Source of the DNA: Scytalidium lignicola
Taxonomy: Eukaryota; Ascomycota; Leotiomycetes
NCBI GenBank assembly: GCA_002812745.2
Contig: NCSJ02000034.1
Location: forward strand, 124,001 to 188,000
Direction: 5' to 3'
DNA: 64,000 bases
Under the pieces are notes generated by a model, which saw only the letters and a list, made by a program, of their open reading frames with translations, was not told the DNA's origin and did no database searches. Within the stretch, counting starts at the first letter, position 1, and each line of letters begins with the position of its first letter. Position numbers and translations under genes: made by a program. Shown here in pieces: positions 30,483 to 42,763 of the stretch.

Positions 30483-31737
30483 CTACATCTTATCCAAGAC
30501 CGCTCTGGTGAATTCGTGGGTGCTGTTGACGCCTCCCATATCGCGAGTTCTTACCTTGCTGTGAAAATCGTTAGCATTATACATATAAGCGTACGGGAAA
30601 TGAATACTAACCCTTCAGCAATAACGTCATAAACAGCCTTTGATATGCGGTTCGCATGGTCATCAAGACCAAGATGTCTCAGGAGCATAGAACCGGAGAG
30701 GATCATGGCCGTTGGGTTGGCTTGGTCCTTACCCTTGATATCAAGACCGACGTGTCTGCATCCTGGCTCGAAAACAGCAACATCACGACCCATGTTGCAG
30801 CCTGGAACAATACCTGGTCCACCAACAAGGGCTGCACCAACGTTAGACAAGATACCTCCGTACAAGTTGGGCATAACCATGACATCGAATTGTTGTGGCC
30901 GCGACACGCACTGCATGGAAGCGTTATCAACAATCATGTCGTTTGTCTCTAAGGTAGGATAATCCTTCGCAACGGCATTGAAGGTGTTGCGGAAAAGACC
31001 ATCTGCTAGCTTCATGATATTTGCCTTGTGGATACAGGTGACCTTCTTGCGGTTGTTGGCCAAAGCAAATGCAAACGCAAACTTGGCGATACGCTCTGAC
31101 TTGGCTCGAGTAATGATCTTAAGCGATTCGACGACACCAGGAACGGACTGATGCTCGAGACCAGAATATTCACCCTCGGTGTTCTCTCGGATGATGCATA
31201 GGTCGACGTTGTTATGACGAGTCTGGTAGCCAGGAATGTTCTTGATCAGGACGATTGAGGCGTAGATGTCGAGCTCTTGACGCAGAGCTACGTTGAAAGA
31301 TTGGTGGCCGGATCTTTCGATTGGTGTGTGCAAGATACCCTTCAATCCAAGCTTGTTTCTCTTCAATGAGGCAATTGACTCCCTGAACAGCTCCTCGGAG
31401 TGTTTGTTACCGGATTCTACACCGGAGACATTGATTTGCTCCCACTCAACTGGGACATTATCTGCCTTGAAGATAGTCTTGACGGATTCGGCAACTTCGG
31501 CGCCAATACCGTCACCAGGGATCAAAGTTACTGTGTATTTGCCTCCATATTTAGTCGGCTTGAAGATATCGCTCTGCACGGTCGCAAATGCTCGAGTGGA
31601 AGCTGGGCATGAAGCTTGAGAGGACCGCAGAAGGATCTGATAAGAAGAACCTGCTAGTTAGCTATGATGTCATGCCATTGGCAGCTCTCCAAATGAAAAC
31701 ACACCTGGGCCGATCGTGCGGAGCTGCGAGATAACAT
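30483..31737 (-). CDS. idh1: Isocitrate dehydrogenase [NAD+] subunit 1, mitochondrial
   Basis: Regulatory subunit of the TCA-cycle NAD-isocitrate dehydrogenase. Exons are 31705-31737 (11 codons), 30612-31636 and 30483-30558. They sum to 378 codons (377 aa), the usual length. The N-terminus MLSRSSARSAQILLRSSQ is an Arg/Ser presequence. The mature part starts near the family block TLIPGDGIGAEV. ENTEGEYSGLEHQSVPGVVES and the C-terminal GGVNSTHEFTRAVLDKM are present. The active-site region has the Idh1-type substitutions (ERSGHQSFNVALRQELDIYAS), favouring subunit 1 over catalytic subunit 2. It is divergent from the ClC gene. Confidence 0.95.
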
Positions 31738-32208
31738 TTTGAACGACGGGTATATGTTCAAATTACTTGTGATGTGCAAATTCGTCGTCCATAAAGGTTT
31801 GAGAGTAAACCGCGGGCGAACGCGGGCATTTGGGCTAGAAAAAAACCCGCCTTTCCTGTTTTAGAACCCGGCGAACCGGAACGGCAGCGCTGCGTCTTTG
31901 GTTCATTCGCGAATAGCTATCTACGACATCATTGAGCAGATAATCTGGCCTTTCAAAAGTTGCAGAACAAGAAGAACAAGAATATTGCATAGTATACTCA
32001 TTTATTTACTTATTAAATTAGACTTTAGATGTATTAAGATACACCACAATATTATGCGCATGCCGTCGCATTCCTGATCACGGGATCTCTCAAACGATAC
32101 CCGTGCAACTAAAAGGCAACTAACTTGTAAATACCAACGATGGAACTTGACCAGTAAAGATACCGTGAAGGAGAGCTATAAAACTATGCGTAGCCCACAG
32201 ACAGGGTC
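31738..32208. other. Divergent promoter region of idh1 and the ClC gene
   Basis: 471 bp. A GC-rich block around 31808-31895 contains repeated CGGGC and CGGCG-like words and an A-run; the rest is AT-rich. No RNA gene was recognised. Confidence 0.35.
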
Positions 32209-35000
32209 ATGACTTCACGATCCTCTTCCTTCTCTCTCCAAGGGCAACGCGTTCAATCACGTCCATCCTTTAACCATCGCCTGTCCTCTGCGCTGTCGTA
32301 TATAGAGAATGACGAAGCTGCATCGTCGCCGATAGCTGCTGATCGTCAGATTCACGAGGAGATTGAGGAAATCAAAAGATATGAAGTAATAATAATACAC
32401 AATCATCTATTGCTAACAGTTTTGACTGATCTCTCATAGGACTTTACTACAATAGGTTATTTCCCTCGACACCCATACGCGACGACATAGACTAACAACC
32501 CACTATAGACTGGGTACAAGATGCTGCGAAAGAGCAAGCTCGACGAAAAATACGACGGAAAGAGACCGCAGGTTTCTTCGAGAGAGGTGGACGGGCAGGA
32601 TGGAGATATAAGCTATGGCAATCCTACGATGCAGCTCAAGGCTGGATAGTCATGACACTAATTGGTTGGTGGCTTTTGCAATGCCCTCTAGAGAATTGGC
32701 GCTCATAATGATCTAGGGGCGGCGATCGGATTAAATGCTGCATTTTTAAATATTATTACCGAGTGGTTGTCGGATATTAAGTTAGGATACTGCAAGACGG
32801 CGTTCTATCTTAATGAGAGCTTTTGTTGTTGGGGAGAAGACAACGGTAATATTGAATCTCACAACTGGCTAGATTCCCCAGCTGATGGTAAAACAGGTTG
32901 CGATGACTGGCATCGATGGACCTCATTTGGCCCGGCCAACTACGCTTTATACATTACAGTGGCTGTATGTCTCTTAAACTGTGGCGCTGATGAAGTTTAC
33001 ACTAATATTTCTAGACTATATTTGCTCTCACCTCTGCAGGACTTGTAAAATTATTTGCCCCGTATGCAGCCGGTTCTGGTATATCTGAGATCAAGTGCAT
33101 CATTGCGGGGTTTGTCATGAAAGGCTTTCTAGGATTCTGGACCCTGGTCATCAAATCTGTGGCTCTCCCACTTGCTATTGCGTCAGGTTTATCAGTTGGG
33201 AAAGAAGGGCCAAGCGTACATTACGCGGTTTGCACTGGAAACGTCATTTCAAGATTGTTTGATAGCTACCGACGAAGTGCATCAAAAACCCGGGAGATCT
33301 TGAGTGCTTGTGCGGCGGCTGGAGTCGCCGTTGCTTTTGGAAGTCCGATAGGAGGTGTCTTGTTCTCGTTGGAAGAGATGTCTTCTTACTTTCCTCTGAA
33401 GACCATGTGGCGCAGCTACTTTTGTGCCCTTGTTGCCACTGCAGTTCTATCTGCAATGAATCCATTCCGGACAGGTCAACTGGTCATGTTTCAAGTTTCG
33501 TATGATCGCTCATGGCATTTTTTCGAGGTTGTATTTTTTATCATCCTGGGGGTATTCGGGGGTTTGTATGGAGCCATTGTCATAAAATGGAACTTACGAG
33601 CCCAAGCTTTCCGAAAGAAATATCTCGCCAAATATGCCTTACTCGAAGCTACATTATTGGCAACGGCAACGGCAGTAATTTGCTATCCAAATATGTTTCT
33701 CAGGATAGATATGACAGAAAGTATGGAGATTTTGTTCCTGGAATGTGAAGGAGCAGAAGACTATAATGGACTCTGTGACAAGGAAAACAGATGGAGGATG
33801 ATCCTTTCACTGTCTTTGGCAACCGTCATTCGAATTGTCCTGGTCATCATATCCTACGGTTGCAAGGTTCCGGCCGGTATTTTTGTTCCATCTATGGCGA
33901 TAGGAGCTTCATTTGGTAGAACGGTCGGCATTATGGTCCAGGCACTTCACGAAGCATCGCCAGGATCCGTATTCTTTTCGGCATGTGAGCCGGATGTACC
34001 ATGTATAACCCCAGGAACTTATGCTTTTCTAGGAGCAGCAGCAGCGTTGAGTGGTATCATGCATCTCACAGTTTCCGTGGTGGTGATCATGTTCGAATTA
34101 ACAGGAGCCTTGACATACATATTACCGACCATGATTGTTGTCGGTGTTACAAAAGCAGTGAGTGAACTGTTTGGAAAGGGAGGGATAGCAGATAGGATGA
34201 TTTGGTTCAATGGCTTCCCTTTCCTAGATGCCAAAGAAGAACACACCTTTGGGGTCCCAGTTTCGCAGGCTATGATCAGCGACGTTGTTGCTCTACCTAG
34301 CACCAACCTTTGCTTGAGCGATGTCGAGAAACTCCTCCAAGAAGGCAAATACCAAGGTTTTCCTATAGTGGAAGATGCACACTCGAAAATACTAGTTGGA
34401 TATATTGGGAGGACAGAGCTCGGATATGCGATTACTCGGCTTAAGAAGGATCGGTCTATAAGTCCTTCAGCAAAGTGCTACTTTACGTCTCTTGGATCGT
34501 TTGACTCGATGACACCAGTCACTCCCGGTGTTCCATCTGATGCTACCCCATTAACACCTGTCGACTTCAGTCGATTTATAGATGCAACCCCAGTTACAGT
34601 ACATCCTCGCCTCCCTCTTGAAACCGTAATGGAACTCTTCCGAAAGATTGGACCCCGTGTCATTCTTATCGAGCACCACGGAAAACTCTCCGGACTAGTC
34701 ACAGTGAAAGACTGCCTGAAGTACCAATTCAAAGCCGAAGCGAGTGAAAATCCTCGTGATGATAGACAACTTGTTGAGAGCCAGGAACGTCTTTGGAACG
34801 TCCTCAGGTCGACTGGAACATGGGTTTCGGATCGAATCTCTCGTATTTCTGGTGATCGGGTTAGACTGCACACTCCAGATCTCCAGTATTCAGGTTTTGG
34901 GCGTAGAGGTAGCAACAACACTATTGCTAGTCCAAGCATGGATATGATGGATGGAACGGAAGATCTTGACGATGAAGGCGTTGAATTGGAGGATAGATGA
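32209..35000 (+). CDS. ClC-family voltage-gated chloride channel/antiporter
   Basis: Five exons: 32209-32385, 32440-32455 (16 nt), 32509-32664, 32717-32964 and 33015-35000. They give 860 aa with all phases closing. The 16-nt microexon supplies DFTTI and is needed to reach DWVQDAAKEQARRK. Hallmarks: GSGISE (selectivity filter, with Ser in place of the common Pro, as in yeast Gef1), GKEGPSVHYA with the gating glutamate, and GVLFSLEE. The filter strand CKVPAGIFVPSMAIGASFGR follows, and then two C-terminal CBS domains (about residues 570-730). The proton glutamate position suggests a CLC-type exchanger of internal membranes, but this is not certain. The tail is Ser/Asp-rich and polar. Confidence 0.92.
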
Positions 35001-35440
35001 ACATTAGGATATACCACGCATTTTTGTATGATTATTACTACTTTGGATATGGGCATCACGATCAATTAGAGGGAATACAGAGTTAATGGGTTACGGGGTA
35101 TATAAAAATACCCCAGATATCAACCTATCTCTAGGTTCTAAAAATTAATTTTCTTCTACTGGAAAGTAAAGGTATTGAGTAGTATCTTCTGGGTTGTGAA
35201 AATTAAGATAAATCATGCCACAGTAATTGTAACTGAGATCTGCTGTATCCTTTTCGAATATATAACTTTCATCTTTCCCGAGCAGAAATGTCCAATATTC
35301 ATTTAAGAAAGGAATCAAATACTCAAGTATAGTCATTAATATCAAATCAACTTCTGTTTTTTTATAATGCATCAATATCACCCGTATATTCCACTAAAAG
35401 AGCCTGAGAGAAAAAAAATGTGAGAGCGGGAAGTTCTTTT
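35001..35440. other. Convergent 3' region between the ClC and beta-mannosidase genes
   Basis: Contains a 78-codon minus-strand frame (35145-35381) that is AT-rich with aromatic/acidic residues (ending QYLYFPVEEN). It resembles no family I know and may be chance or a decayed gene. No other feature. Confidence 0.35.
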
Positions 35441-38171
35441 TTATATCATCCCTAAATACCTAACCCCGAGCTTTGTCTCCTTATTTGCCCCCCGTACTCT
35501 AATCCTCACTATTTCACCGGGGACAATATCCACCAAATTATCCTCAAACACAACATTATCATCCTCACATTCCAATGCAACACCCTTAACCGGCACCTCA
35601 GACGAGATCTCAACGACTTTTCCTTCCTCCGTGATCTCCGTAGTCAAATTCTTCGGCTTCTGTAAGTGCACGTACTTCAATGGCTCAGGCCAATTCACGT
35701 ATCTAGCTACATGGTTGCCATTTTCAAGGATGTAGGCCGCTACTACCGTGCGAGCTTCTTCTCCTGTGTTGGGGTTCTGGACCGGAACATCCATAGCGAT
35801 CACTTCCGTGGACTGGTTTTGCGGGAGGAGTAGACTCGAGGCAACAGTCTTAGAGTAGGTTTCCTTACCAGTAATAACGTCGAATGCCTTAACGACCACA
35901 TCGACTGTCATGTCTTTTAGTGAAAGGTTTGAGCCCCATATCTCAATGCTGTAGGTTTTAGTGATGTATGCCTGGGTGTACTTGTCCCTAGGGACCAAGT
36001 GTTCCTTTCTCGTGATACCGCAGGAAATAGGCGCCATCTCACGCTTCACAGTATAATAAGCGTGTTTAGGACGGAGATGATAGTCAGCAATTGACCAAGA
36101 GGTGACCGGCCAGCAATCATTAATCTGCCAAACGAGTGCTCCACCGCAGTATTCTCGTCCGGGGCCTTTCCATTGCCGTTTCCAGAGACGGTACGCGCTA
36201 GCTAGACACTCGGCTTGCATTAGTTGTGTAGAATAGATGAATTGCTCAATGGGATCTGGTGCATATCGAAAGTTTTCCACAAGGTAGAGGGCAATTCGGC
36301 GCTCGTGGCCGTCGGCTTTATTGTGGAAATCAACGGTTGAGGATTGTGGGTAGCGGTCCGGATCATCTTTTCCTTTGGGGAGGTATCCATCAATAGTCTT
36401 GATGTTAGGGAAAGCTTCCATGCCAAATTCTGAGACGAAGCGGCCGACAAGCTTGTCGAAGTTTTGGTACTTCTCTTGGGATCCATGCCAGACATTCCAC
36501 TGGTGCAGATCACCAACTGTAGGATCGGTCGTATCCTTTCCTCCCCAGGGACTGCCATAGTGATAGTATGTGTCTGGAACCAGTTCCTTGCAAACATCGA
36601 CGAGGACCTTCTCATAGATGTACCGGGCAGGGAAATCGGTCTTTAGCCAGCTTTCTGCATCCTTGTTCTCAAAATCATAGGTGAGTTTAGCCTGTTCTTG
36701 GTATTGATAGTCCTCATTATTTCCAGCCCAGATGACGATAGAAGGATGGTGTCGAAGAATTTTCACGTTCTCTTCAGCCTCCTTCTTAACTGAAGCAAGG
36801 TATTCAGGGAAAGCCGGGTAGTTTCCGCAGCCAAAGAGGAAATCTTGCCAGACAAGGATACCTAGTTCATCACAGGCGTCGTAAAATGGCTGTTCCTCGA
36901 AAATGCCACCTCCCCATACACGAATCATGAACTGATTTCCGTCTGCTACCAACTTGACCCAGTCATAATATTTATCTTTTGAGATTCGTGGAATGAAATT
37001 GTCAGCAGGAATCCAGTCGCTTCCGCCACAGAAAATGGGGACATTGTTGACTTCGAAGAAGAAGCTTGTTCCTGGTTGTTCTTTCAACGATCTCTGAATA
37101 AGCTCTGCTCTCCGTAGACCGAATCTCTTGCTCTGAGTATCAAGTTCTGTGCTGTCATGTAGCAATGTAGCTGTGATAGTATATAATGGTTGCTTGCCAT
37201 ATCTGATCGGGTACCACAACTCTGGATTCTCGAATATGAAAGTGTGTGTAGCATTCCCATCCGTGACCTTAGCACTCTTAGAAGCAACTTCCTTTCCGTC
37301 TAGAGTCACCTGGAATTTCACATCCGTTGCATTACCTTCGATATCCAATTTCGCTACCAACTCTGCTGATTTCAAAGATTTATCAACATTACTTGTGAAA
37401 TAAAGGTCGGATATTCGAGATGAATAAATCTCCAGGTTAATTGGTCGCCATGGACCACAGGTCATGAGCATTGGTCCCCAATCCCACCCCTACGAGCATT
37501 ATTCTCAGATAAGTCCAATTCTGAATTTCTTTCTTGACCATTTTACGAATCATAACTGGGAAATTGCTTACCCAGTGGTATTGTGCCTTACGCACTGCCA
37601 GTCTGCTCGTGTCTCCATTCCAGCATCCCCAGTGATGGTCAGGATACTTCTCGACAAGAGTACAACCTTTCAGAAATGCACTTTCAAAAGTGATCTCTAA
37701 TTCATTATCATGGTCCTTCTTCAAGTGCTGGGTGACATCCACTCGTTCGGGGATAAACATGTTTTCTGTTTTCAAGATCTCTTGCCCGTTCAGCACAACT
37801 GTAGCGAAGGTATCTAGCCCATCGAACGCAAGGACAGCCTTGACATTATTAGAAGAGAGTGTGGCAGGCGAAGAGAAGGTGGTCTTGTAAACCCAAACCG
37901 CTTCGCCAACCCATTGTACATCAAGCTCATTCTTGCCTATGAACGGATCTGGGATGATGCCGTTGGCAATTAGATCAAGGTGAACATTGGTTGGGAACTG
38001 TGCAACGGGCAAAAACTTGGAATCCTCGTTATCCGCCTGCTTGAATGTCCAATTCTTGTCGATTGGCGTAACGATGCGATTAGACATGTTGGGCAATACG
38101 TTTCCTAATGTCTGCTCTCGAGCTTGATCTCGAACTTGGTGATTCACAGAAAACGCGTGGTCGGTACGCAT
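35441..38171 (-). CDS. mndB: Beta-mannosidase B, GH2 family, likely cytosolic
   Basis: Removes terminal beta-1,4-mannose from mannooligosaccharides. Two exons, 37572-38171 and 35441-37489, are joined by an 82-nt intron (GTAAGC donor, GTAG acceptor). The join restores QYHWGWDWGPMLMTCGPW, a signature of GH2 mannosidases. A GH2 sugar-binding domain is followed by the TIM barrel with WGGGIFEEQPFYDACDELGI and IVIWAGNNEDYQY, containing the acid/base Glu. The nucleophile region is FVSEFGMEAFP. No signal peptide is seen, matching MndB rather than secreted MndA. The upstream ATG (38171) gives 882 aa. A start at 38087 (MSNRIVTPIDKNWTFKQAD) fits family length better; both are in frame. Confidence 0.92.
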
Positions 38172-39421
38172 CTTTCAAAAGAGAAGAAAAGATCACGAGC
38201 AAATGAGCGTATCCTAGGTCGATTTATTGTGCGCTACATCAGGTAACCATCAGGCGCTTCCGAGGCCAGACAATTAGAGGAATGGACGACATGGAGCAAT
38301 TGGCACGCCGCCCGACAACTGAGTTGCGTGCAGTCCCTTCGCGGAAGCTCTCCAGATTAGGAGATTGGGACGCGGGGTCCTCATCCCGCTGTGTGGTGTG
38401 GTGGGGCAAGAAGAGCTGCCCAGTTGCTTAGTCGTCAATTAATTAATTATTGATTGATCTGCGCATGCGAATGAAAGTAAAAGTACTGAAGCTCCATGGG
38501 GGTTAGATGCATGCAGGAATTACAGCAGAAGACAGCAACTTCGACCGCAATAAAGTGGCCCCTGATGTTGTTGATTGATAGATAGATAGATGGATCGTTG
38601 CAGGCTTGATTGTCGCTCCTTTGGAAGCGGAGGAGGTGCCTCCGAAGTAACTCGGTGCCGGAAGCTGGTCCAGCGTACAGTACAGTCTACATCAGTACGA
38701 GGTGTGTTGCATGGACAAGTATGTCTGGTGATGATTTTCCGATATTCCGGAAAGTACCTGAAAATAACGTCTGCTCCAAACGACAGAGCAGGTATTACTT
38801 TTGGTATTTCGTTGTCTTGTACTAGTAATACAGTACCTTTCTGTGTCACTCTTCGGAGTATCTCACCTCGATACAAGCACACCCATGCCCAAGATATGCA
38901 CACAGACATATCCTTTTGTTCTACTTAACTGTTTCTAATGTTGTTATCTCAGTCTACACCTAATGGATATAAACCTATGGAATTAAGATATATTTAATTC
39001 AGTTGCGCTTTCGTATATTTTCAAGTGAAATATTCGGAGAAGCTTAAGGAATGGCAAAAGTACAAAAACTGAGGATTAATTTCGTTGTCAAGGTTTTCCA
39101 GACTCCCAAAGCCCAGTCTATATCATACATCTAATCTTCTATTGTTACATTTATTTGCAGCCATAGACAACGAAAAGCTGGGAACATATTTAAAAAGAAA
39201 TATATACGTATAAAACAAGAGATGAAATAACAAGTGCCGCTCTGCGTCCTTGTCCATCATGCATCCAAAGTCAGATAGCTCCATACGCCAGAAATGAAAC
39301 CCTACAACGATCCATTTTATGAGTGATAAGACAAGCGTGATAGTACAATATAAGTAAGCCGACTTCGAAGAATTATCCATGCATATCTGGGTACCAAGAC
39401 CAGACTATAGATATTATGTGT
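38172..39421. other. mndB upstream region
   Basis: 1.25 kb with overlapping short frames on both strands that look like chance. A short GATA run at about 38575-38592 is a small microsatellite. No gene, tRNA or element was recognised. Confidence 0.4.
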
Positions 39422-40482
39422 TCAGTCATTCATCTTTCCAAGGCTTTCCCAGGCTAGTGCTTGTGTCCTAAACTCTGGTATAGCTTTCGCCATTTCTAAC
39501 CACCTCAAACCATCATCCCGCTGACCTACAGTCTTGCATATAAGTGCCATACTCAACATGCTTGGGCCAAACCCTCCAAATGCGGCAGCTTGGAACCACT
39601 CTCTTGCCATTCCGTAATCAGAAATCGAAGGAGGACCAGGTTCATCGGGAGTTTTCTTTATCAGTGCAAGTTCGAAAGAACCAAGCTCATGACAAGCCTC
39701 TATAATGCCGGATGAAGCAGCCTTCATTAAGTACTCTTTCCGTTTCAACGAATGGGGATTTTCTAATAGAGCCAAGTGGTAGTATGCTGCTGGTTCGTCT
39801 AGCTCAAAAGCTGCTTTTTGAAAAGCAGTCTGAGCCCCCGTTTGGTCACCTTGCTCAGAGAGTATCTGGCCTTCAAATACAAGAGCTTCGCCAGCTCCCT
39901 CGAAGTCCAGAAAATACTCTGCGTTATCAGCGGGTAATCTGGTAGCGTTACGAAACCAATTAAGGGCTTCGACATTCTTGCCCCGAGCGAAGAGGACCTT
40001 GCCTATAAGATGCATTGCTCGACGATTGCCATCCTTTTTAGCTAGAATATCAAGGCGTTGCAATGCATCCGCATACAATCGCTCATGAAGTAAATTTCTT
40101 TTTAATCCCCTTTCTACGATAGTAAAGATGGCCGAAGGATCTCCTAGTGCAGAGGCAGACAATAAGAGTTCGAAGCCAAACAATTTCTGGTCTTCTCTGC
40201 TGCATCGGCCAAGAATTCTCGCGAGGAGAGTTAAGCTGCTTGGCTGAAGGCCAAACTCTGTGTATGGGTTAGGGCAATAAGAAATTATGATAGGGGGTGT
40301 TACAGACCAGTACATAATTGCGTCTCCCATCCAGTAGAGCCGGTTTGTGATAGGTTCTGATATTGGCGGAGAGCCTGAAGGGCAACCTCTGGCTCTATAT
40401 CTAATGCTCCTGACTTGCTGGCGGAGTTTAGCAGAGTAAGCGGCGGAAGAGCTTCTGCAGAGGAAAATTTGGCAGGAAGCAT
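39422..40482 (-). CDS. TPR/Sel1-like repeat protein, function unknown
   Basis: Two exons are inferred: 40308-40482 and 39422-40257. The intron uses a weak GTCTGT donor but a CCTAACCC branch and ACACAG acceptor, and reading across gives QLCTEFGLQPSSLTLLARI. The model is 336 aa. The body has tandem helical pairs of Sel1/TPR style: AMHLIGKVLFARGKNVEALNWF, GQILSEQGDQTGAQTAFQ, AYYHLALLENPHS and GMAREWFQAAAFGG. Such proteins act as adaptors; this one could be mitochondrial, but targeting cannot be judged. The frame is open upstream of the ATG for about 20 codons (NSRPR before MLPAK), so another 5' exon is possible. It is divergent from the Utp16-like gene. Confidence 0.65.
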
Positions 40483-40985
40483 ACGCGGACGAGAATTCTC
40501 AGATATCTGATCCCGAATTCTAGGACTTTTTTTTGGGACTTGGTTTTGCTCTCAAGTGGCAGCTTGTATAAAATTGTGCCGAACAAATCATCTTGCAACG
40601 CTTTCCCAGCATTGGGGCTGATCTTTGAAGGGCCGACATGATTGCGAATTTATTCTCAATATGCTGCTGTACAAGAAGTCTAGAATATGGAGATGGCTAT
40701 AAATGCTAGAGTTAAGTCTGAATTTATGTTGAGGGAGATCACCGGGCCATGCTGTGTCTCAGACCATCTTCAGAGCTCACAGAAGCTCCTCTCCCGCACT
40801 ACTATTGGACAGAAATTCTTCCCCGATGTTGACAAAAAGTTCCTGGGGAGCTTCAAAGGCGGTGAATAATACCAGACTAGCGCGATAATTTTGCCCCCAC
40901 ATTTGCAAAATAAATCCAGTTTGAGACTTTCAATGCTGCCCTAAGTATCGGAGTCTATCTTTTCCGCACCATAAAAAGTGATCTA
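40483..40985. other. Divergent promoter region (TPR protein and Utp16-like gene)
   Basis: May contain a missing first exon of the TPR gene on the minus strand (open frame about 40483-40546). No element was recognised. Confidence 0.3.
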
Positions 40986-42387
40986 ATGTTATCCAAGTTT
41001 CTCAATTCAGCCAGAGATCTTCTAGCGCTGAAGCCCAAATCTGATACAGATACAGCAGGTAGTACTCCAGCAATTGCCAGTGAAAGTGCTGCTATGGTAA
41101 CAACCCGAAGCCATAGCGGCAGCAAATCTGCTACCGAAAGTCAACAAGAGGAACCACAAATAACTTCGAGTCAGAATGGTAGTGGGAAGAAACGGAGAAG
41201 GAGCGTAGATCGAGATGCTGCTAGTCCAAAATATTCTAAAGTTGAGACACCTCCGAGCTCGAAACGACAGAGACAGCTTCCTCTACGATCAAAAGATGAG
41301 GTGCGATCGAGTCCACGGACTCGTGTAGTAGTAGAAATACCTGCCAAGAATGGAATGTTAAGTAGTACAGTGGATCTAGCTGAGGAGAGTCAAGAGGAAG
41401 ATGGGATCGAAATCCAACTACCAAAGAAGTCTGAACGGGAAATTCTAGATTCTGCCGATGGTAGCGAGATCGATTCTTCAGACACATCTGAGACCAGAGG
41501 CAAGGTTCAGAAAACCACCAAGAAGGAATCCCCCAAGAAACCAACTAGGAGCGAAGAATCAGACCCAAAGCATGTACGATTTGGGAGTGAGGATACTCCA
41601 ACCAAGGATTTATCTGCTCTTTTAGAGGGAGGGAATGTTATTCCAGTGCAACAGGAAGAGGAAAGTAGCGATGAGGACGATGCTCCCGAGGAGGTGGTTA
41701 CTCAAGATGCTTTCAACTCCGTTAAATCGAAGGAACGGGAAGCGGCGAGAGCGGTAGAAGAGTGAGTAATCTCGAATCTCCTGGATATCCTGGATATTCT
41801 AACTGACAAACCTTAGACAACAATTGACCGAACGGAAAAAGCGCAAAGAGAGAGATGCACGGCTGAAAAAGCAAGCTGAAACTGCTGGGAAGAAGCGGAA
41901 GAAGGCGACTCAAATTGAAGAGGATGAGGAATCATTATCAGAAATTGAACTGGAGTCAGATGAAAACCTGAATGCTAAGACCCAGAATAAGAAACGCAGA
42001 TCAGATGGTGATGAAACCACTGTCACTTTGACCGGTCGCAAGCAGAAAGACCTTCCGTTCTATCTCCCAGAAGAGCTTTTAGAAGACGATGAGGAGGAAC
42101 CTGCGATGGATTTAGACCTAGTGCGTGAAGTGAAGAGGCCAAAGAAGATCAAGTTCTCTGAACTACTTGAAAAGAAGCCCAAGGATAAGAGAGTGGGCTC
42201 AACTATATACCGAGTAGCTGGAGTCTCTCATCCTAGTCTGGCACCGAAGGCGACGCAACAAGCTCGATCTACGAAAGAGCAGTGGCTGAAAGGACGATCT
42301 GGGAAAGCAGTAGGTATCCAACGCAAGCCGTTTAAGAGTGGATTTTTTGTATCGGGGAAGAAAAGCACGTATATACGAAGGCCATGA
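40986..42387 (+). CDS. utp16: Utp16/Bud21-like small-subunit processome protein
   Basis: Two exons, 40986-41761 and 41817-42387, give 448 aa (phases 2 and 1 close exactly). The intron has a GTGAGT donor and CTTAG acceptor with an AACTGAC branch. The protein is nearly all charged low-complexity sequence. The N-terminus is Ser-rich with basic clusters (GSGKKRRRSVDRD), suiting nuclear localisation. An acidic EEESSDEDDAPEEVVTQDAF stretch precedes a Lys/Arg/Glu coiled stretch (RKKRKERDARLKKQ). The C-terminus contains LPFYLPEELLE and a basic tail. The acidic block followed by a KRKERD-type helix and an LP.LPEELL motif match fungal Utp16 proteins from memory. Yeast Utp16 acts in U3 snoRNP-dependent 18S rRNA processing. 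Family call is moderate. Confidence 0.62.
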
Positions 42388-42763
42388 TAAGGTCTCTTCA
42401 TTTTTATATATATTTATGACTATATAGATGCGTTACGGGTGATGGTTAGAACCCATTTAACTATGCCGCCCTTTAATGGAATCAAACGTGCGACTCAAAT
42501 CTGAGTCCATTGGTCCCTTGTTCATCTATCCCAACCTCCGGCCGAGCAAGTGTGAAGGGGTTCAGGGGTTTAGGGGCTATCATGTGACTCTGGCGACACC
42601 TCAGACCGTCATATTACTTTGTGCATAGAAAAATAGAGCCTCTATTTTGGTTGGCATGACATAAACCCTCAATTGGTGCAATAATTCTAGACATGGATAA
42701 ACATCCGCTTTTAATTTGATATTGACCCCAGACGCCAAAATACCACATTAAACATTCAGGTTC
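42388..42763. other. Convergent 3' region between the Utp16-like and epsilon-COP genes
   Basis: 376 bp. Sequence around 42440-42500 has scattered tRNA-like words but does not fold into a tRNA by eye. Nothing else seen. Confidence 0.35.

Noticed and set aside
35145..35381. 78-codon minus-strand frame between the ClC and mndB genes
   Set aside because: AT-rich composition and no recognisable family; kept only as a note in the intergenic entry.
42430..42510. Possible tRNA near 42440-42500
   Set aside because: Isolated tRNA-like words but no acceptor or anticodon stem pairing by eye.
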